From assembly GCA_934217675.1 (NCBI GenBank), contig CAKQCV010000012.1, forward strand, positions 1 through 55,511: DNA of 55,511 nucleotides, read 5' to 3'. The DNA is from an uncultured Prevotella sp. GTDB taxonomy: Bacteria; Bacteroidota; Bacteroidia; Bacteroidales; Bacteroidaceae. A program made the translations under genes and the position numbers. The first letter of the stretch is position 1. Every line of letters begins with the position of its first letter. Below are positions 52,591-55,511 of the stretch, piece by piece. The notes under the pieces were generated by a model. The model did no database searches. It saw only the letters and a program-made list of their open reading frames with translations, and had not been told where the DNA came from.

Positions 52591-52995
52591 GTCTTTAGTA
52601 GTTTTAAATTTTTATTATGTTAATTATGTTATTAATTTCCGTTTCGGGTTATATCTAATGACAGAGAGAAACTTTTCCTTCTCCCCCACATATCAAATCA
52701 AAATGTTGCCTTACGTTACGTTGTTAGTAGTTATTGTAGATTAAAAATCTTTAGTAGATAAAATTTTTAGTATACCACTTTGCTGCATACCAATGCAAAC
52801 AATAGTCTTAGATTTTTGCCATGATAACCTTGCGATTTGCCACAGCGGATGCAAATGTAAGGATAATTTGCAACAACACAAACTTTTTCTTTATAATTCT
52901 TTAATAAAAGTAAGAGTTTAACAGATATTAAGATTATTAGGCGTGGGAGGGGACGATTAATTATAAAGAAGAGAAAGATAATATTTCCTATCCCC
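52591..52995. other. Gene-free region with long leader of secreted protein
   Basis: No gene is supported in these 405 bases. It holds a promoter for the minus strand at 52852-52882 and a leader of about 255 nt, AT-rich with a few short inverted repeats but no recognised riboswitch. The part right of 52885 shows nothing. Confidence 0.5.
52852..52882 (-). promoter_or_regulatory. Promoter of large secreted protein gene
   Basis: On the minus strand TACATTTG (52852-52859) is preceded by TTTG (52879-52882), 19-bp spacer, a full match to the Bacteroidetes consensus. The start site near 52845 would give an unusually long 5' leader of about 255 nt. Confidence 0.65.
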
Positions 52996-53412
52996 CTAAG
53001 TAAGCAGCAAGTTTCTGCAGTCGCCTACAATAAGACGTGGATTTTCTATCAATGACATGATACTGTCTAATATCGCATCGACGTTATTAAACACCACGGA
53101 GTTTTCGTATCTAAGCACCGTAATGCCGAGGGAATTAAGATACGCCGTACGATGCTCGTCATATTCAAAGGCTGAAACACTATCATGCACATTACCATCA
53201 AGTTCGATACAAAGTTTTATACTACTGCAATAGAAGTCGAGGATATATTCGCCTACAGGGCATTGTCGCCGGAAATACACGCCTAATGCTTTTCGCCGTA
53301 GGTATTGCCACAAGATGACTTCTGCCGGTGTCATGTTACGGCGCATGGCGTTTGCCTTAGCATTGTAATGGATAGAGTCGTGTGTCATATGGAAAGACGG
53401 CTTTGTACTCAA
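52996..53412 (-). CDS. DUF559 (Vsr-like endonuclease fold) protein
   Basis: A 138-aa protein of the DUF559 family, related in fold to very-short-patch repair and restriction endonucleases. The family motifs are visible: MTPAEVILWQYLRRKALGVYFRRQ, DFYCSSIKLCIELDG (the catalytic Asp and Glu-Asp core) and RTAYLNSLGITVLRYEN. The start may lie at the internal Met (MTHDSIHY) about 8 residues in. These genes are often found alone in intergenic repeat surroundings, and here a large inverted repeat lies directly upstream. A nuclease role is inferred from the fold, not shown. Confidence 0.88.
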   Translation of the reverse strand: MSTKPSFHMTHDSIHYNAKANAMRRNMTPAEVILWQYLRRKALGVYFRRQCPVGEYILDFYCSSIKLCIELDGNVHDSVSAFEYDEHRTAYLNSLGITVLRYENSVVFNNVDAILDSIMSLIENPRLIVGDCRNLLLT

Positions 53413-53433
53413 AATATTAGTTTTTTTCTTTTT

Positions 53434-53609
53434 CTTCCCCTCCCCCGCCTCCCCTTAACAGGGGCGGAGCAGTTTGCCTTGCTAACAAAAAGGAAACCAC
53501 GTTACATTCCCAAGAACAGTTTGCCTTGCTAACAAAAAGGAAAATAATTGCTTACTCAAGAGCGAGAGTAACTGCTCCGCCCCTGGAAGGGGAGGCGGGG
53601 GAGGGGAAG
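53434..53609. repeat. Large inverted-repeat element with internal direct repeats
   Basis: The arms 53434-53456 and 53587-53609 are perfect 23-bp inverted repeats of a C-rich sequence; inside, 53460-53474 and 53570-53584 are a second perfect 15-bp inverted pair (AGGGGCGGAGCAGTT). Between them a 27-bp unit (starting CAGTTTGCCTTGC) occurs twice at 53470-53496 and 53517-53543. The structure is like a small non-autonomous mobile or palindromic repeat element and lies between the DUF559 gene and ettA. Confidence 0.8.
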
Positions 53610-53621
53610 ATTATATAAGGA

Positions 53622-55319
53622 TTAGTCTACCATCAGCTTGCGATAGCGTCCCTTCTTTATATCCTCGTTGCCAAGACGACGCGCCTTGTTAATCTCGTAA
53701 TCTGAGTAACTACCCTCGAAGAAAAACACCTCGCCGTTGCCCTCGAAAGCAAGGATGTGGGTGCAGATACGGTCGAGGAACCAACGGTCGTGGCTTATCA
53801 CTACGGCACAGCCGGCAAACGACTCCAAGCCCTCTTCAAGAGCACGCAGCGTGTTCACATCGATATCATTGGTAGGCTCATCGAGCAAGAGCACGTTGCC
53901 CTCTTGCTTCAATGCCATGGCGAGCTGCAAGCGGTTGCGCTCACCACCGGAGAGGGTGCCACAGAGCTTGTTCTGGTCGGTTCCGGCAAAGTTGAAACGC
54001 GAGATATAAGCACGGGCATTCACGTCTCTACCGCCCATGCGGATGGTTTCGTTGCCTTGAGAGATGGTTTCGTAAACCGACTTGTTGGGGTCGATATCCT
54101 TGTGCTGCTGGTCTACATAAGCCAATTTCACGGTCTCGCCCACCTCGAAAGTACCTCCGTCGGGCTGATCCAGTCCCATGATAAGACGGAAAAGGGTGGT
54201 CTTTCCAGCTCCATTAGGACCTATTACGCCCACGATACCATTAGGCGGAAGCATAAAATTCAAATCTGAGTATAATATCTTGTCGCCAAACGCCTTTTTA
54301 ACGTGCTGGGCTTCTATTACCTTGTTACCGAGTCGCGGACCGTTAGGAATGAATATTTCGAGTTTTTCCTCACGTTCTTTCTGCTCTTCGCCAAGCATCT
54401 TCTCGTAGGCATTCAAACGAGCCTTACCTTTTGCCTGTCGAGCCTTAGGTGCCATGTGTGCCCACTCCAACTCTCGTTCAAGAGCCTTGCGGCGTTTTGA
54501 TGCCTGTTTTTCCTCCTGCATCATGCGCTTAGTCTTCTGTTCGAGCCATGACGAGTAGTTGCCGTGCCATGGAATACCCTCGCCACGGTCGAGCTCAAGA
54601 ATCCACTCGCTCACGTCGTCAAGGAAGTAACGGTCGTGGGTAACGGCAATTACTGTTCCCTCATACTGCTGCAAGTGTTGCTCCAGCCAGTCGATACTCT
54701 CGGCATCGAGGTGGTTGGTAGGCTCATCAAGAAGAAGAACATCGGGCTTCTGCAGCAGCAATCGGCAGAGTGCCACTCTACGACGTTCACCTCCAGACAG
54801 GTGTGTCACTGGCAAATTGCCTTGCGGACAGCGCAATGCTGCCATGGCGCGGTCGAGTTTTGAGTCCATATTCCATGCATCGGTGGCATCAATAATGTCC
54901 TGCACCTCAGCCTGACGCTGCATAAGCTTGTCCATCTTATCCGGGTCGGAATAATATTCCTCCAATCCGAACTTCTGATTTATTTCCTCATATTCAGCGA
55001 GTGCGTCGTATGCTTTCTGCACACCCTCCATCACATTTTGCTTTACTGTTTTTGTTTCGTCCAATGGTGGATCCTGCGGCAGATACCCCACACTATAACC
55101 GGGACTCCACACCACTTCGCCTTGTGTTGGCTGCTCCAGTCCGGCAATGATTTTCATAAGTGTTGACTTTCCTGCGCCGTTGAGACCGATGATTCCGATC
55201 TTTGCGCCGTAGAAGAAGGAGAGATAGATGTCCTTCAAAATCTGTTTGCGGTTTTGGGGGATGATCTTTGATACTCCCACCATGGAGAAGATAATCTTCT
55301 TGTCGTCTACTGTTGCCAT
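53622..55319 (-). CDS. ettA: Energy-dependent translational throttle protein EttA
   Basis: A 565-aa ABC-F ATPase that binds the ribosomal E site and gates the first elongation step according to ATP/ADP. Two nucleotide-binding domains are complete: Walker A GLNGAGKST and GPNGAGKTT; signature LSGGERRRVALC and LSGGERNRLQLA; Walker B VLLLDEPTNHLD and VLLLDEPTNDID. The EttA-type arm and P-site interaction linker lie between them (about 240-320, MMQEEKQASKRRKALERELE). Length is close to the E. coli protein (555 aa). There are no transmembrane segments. The sequence is noticeably GC-richer than the first half of the window, as fits a highly expressed gene. Confidence 0.95.
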   Translation of the reverse strand: MATVDDKKIIFSMVGVSKIIPQNRKQILKDIYLSFFYGAKIGIIGLNGAGKSTLMKIIAGLEQPTQGEVVWSPGYSVGYLPQDPPLDETKTVKQNVMEGVQKAYDALAEYEEINQKFGLEEYYSDPDKMDKLMQRQAEVQDIIDATDAWNMDSKLDRAMAALRCPQGNLPVTHLSGGERRRVALCRLLLQKPDVLLLDEPTNHLDAESIDWLEQHLQQYEGTVIAVTHDRYFLDDVSEWILELDRGEGIPWHGNYSSWLEQKTKRMMQEEKQASKRRKALERELEWAHMAPKARQAKGKARLNAYEKMLGEEQKEREEKLEIFIPNGPRLGNKVIEAQHVKKAFGDKILYSDLNFMLPPNGIVGVIGPNGAGKTTLFRLIMGLDQPDGGTFEVGETVKLAYVDQQHKDIDPNKSVYETISQGNETIRMGGRDVNARAYISRFNFAGTDQNKLCGTLSGGERNRLQLAMALKQEGNVLLLDEPTNDIDVNTLRALEEGLESFAGCAVVISHDRWFLDRICTHILAFEGNGEVFFFEGSYSDYEINKARRLGNEDIKKGRYRKLMVD

Positions 55320-55385
55320 TTCTTTATTATTATTGTTTGTTTTTATTCATATATGTCATTCGCCGGAAACGATTTGGCTTAATGC

Positions 55386-55511
55386 CTATACTTCCTCGCA
55401 AACTGTCATCTCCGTGCCATGGTAGACAACAACGATGCGGTGGAGTGTAGTTGTCTTCACGGAATTCTTCACTGTGTCGCTCTTGGAATAACGTTTTACC
55501 TGTTCTATTGC
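55386..55511 (-). CDS. C-terminal part of an unidentified protein
   Basis: The last 126 bases contain an open frame on the minus strand that enters from beyond the window and ends with TAG at 55386-55388. The 41 visible residues include VKRYSKSDTVKNSVKTTTLH and end YHGTEMTVCEEV. No family is recognised. The reading is short enough that chance cannot be excluded, but it lies in the right direction ahead of ettA and a gene is expected there. Confidence 0.4.
   Translation of the reverse strand, partial: AIEQVKRYSKSDTVKNSVKTTTLHRIVVVYHGTEMTVCEEV

Noticed and set aside
53470..53543. Two 27-bp direct repeats as a mini CRISPR
   Set aside because: Only two copies, a 20-bp spacer, and they lie inside a palindromic element with no cas genes nearby.

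Overview
The window is chromosomal DNA of a Bacteroidales bacterium, most likely Prevotellaceae. The grounds are promoters of the Bacteroidetes form (TTTG, about 19-20 bp, TAnnTTTG), secreted proteins of the calycin-like, PCMD and DUF4369 types, an S46 dipeptidyl peptidase, a fused SpmA/SpmB protein, and short C-terminal segments ending in GVYIVK/GLYIHNGKKY-like sequence. Base composition rises from AT-rich in the first 30 kb to visibly more GC-rich from about 39 kb onward. No rRNA, prophage, IS transposase or CRISPR array was seen.

Layout. 1-4.7 kb: a non-coding region rich in GTGAGGGAT repeats, a thioredoxin-fold lipoprotein without CxxC, a VanZ-like protein, an SNF-type Na+ symporter and an Hsp20 gene behind a sigma-54-like promoter. 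4.7-10.1 kb (minus): a THUMP-like methyltransferase and a tight four-gene operon of secreted or outer-membrane proteins. 10.3-16.8 kb (minus): HhH protein, CYTH protein, a 46-aa membrane protein, prfB, an acyl-CoA ligase and an S41 protease. 17.0-25.6 kb (plus): rnhB, tRNA-Asn, ruvB, (tRNA-Met on minus), Ca2+-type P-ATPase, HAD phosphatase, ribF, CPBP protease, coaD, ybeY. 25.8-30.7 kb (minus): DPP7-like peptidase, polysaccharide flippase, SpmAB. 30.9-37.1 kb (plus): a compact operon dapB, lepB, a catalytically dead lepB paralogue, WbqC, thioesterase, dprA, dus.

The most interesting region is 37.7-49.6 kb. It holds a stand-alone methionine-synthase reactivation domain, an AraC regulator, a secreted beta-helix protein, a cytosolic GH31 enzyme, a 1002-aa fusion protein, a sodium:solute symporter and a separate MtaA-like methyltransferase. 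The fusion joins a URO-D-type methyltransferase domain to a MetH homocysteine domain and a corrinoid domain; the methyl-folate domain of normal MetH is absent. I infer that the locus removes a methyl group, probably from an O-methylated plant sugar, and passes it through cobalamin directly to homocysteine, making methionine without methyl-tetrahydrofolate. The glycosidases and transporter would supply the substrate. The substrate identity is inference only.

The last 6 kb contains a small MKKTYIQPN-type protein, a large secreted protein whose signal peptide is broken by a G7 tract (possible phase variation or sequence error), a DUF559 nuclease-like gene beside a large inverted-repeat element, ettA, and the tail of one more gene at the edge.
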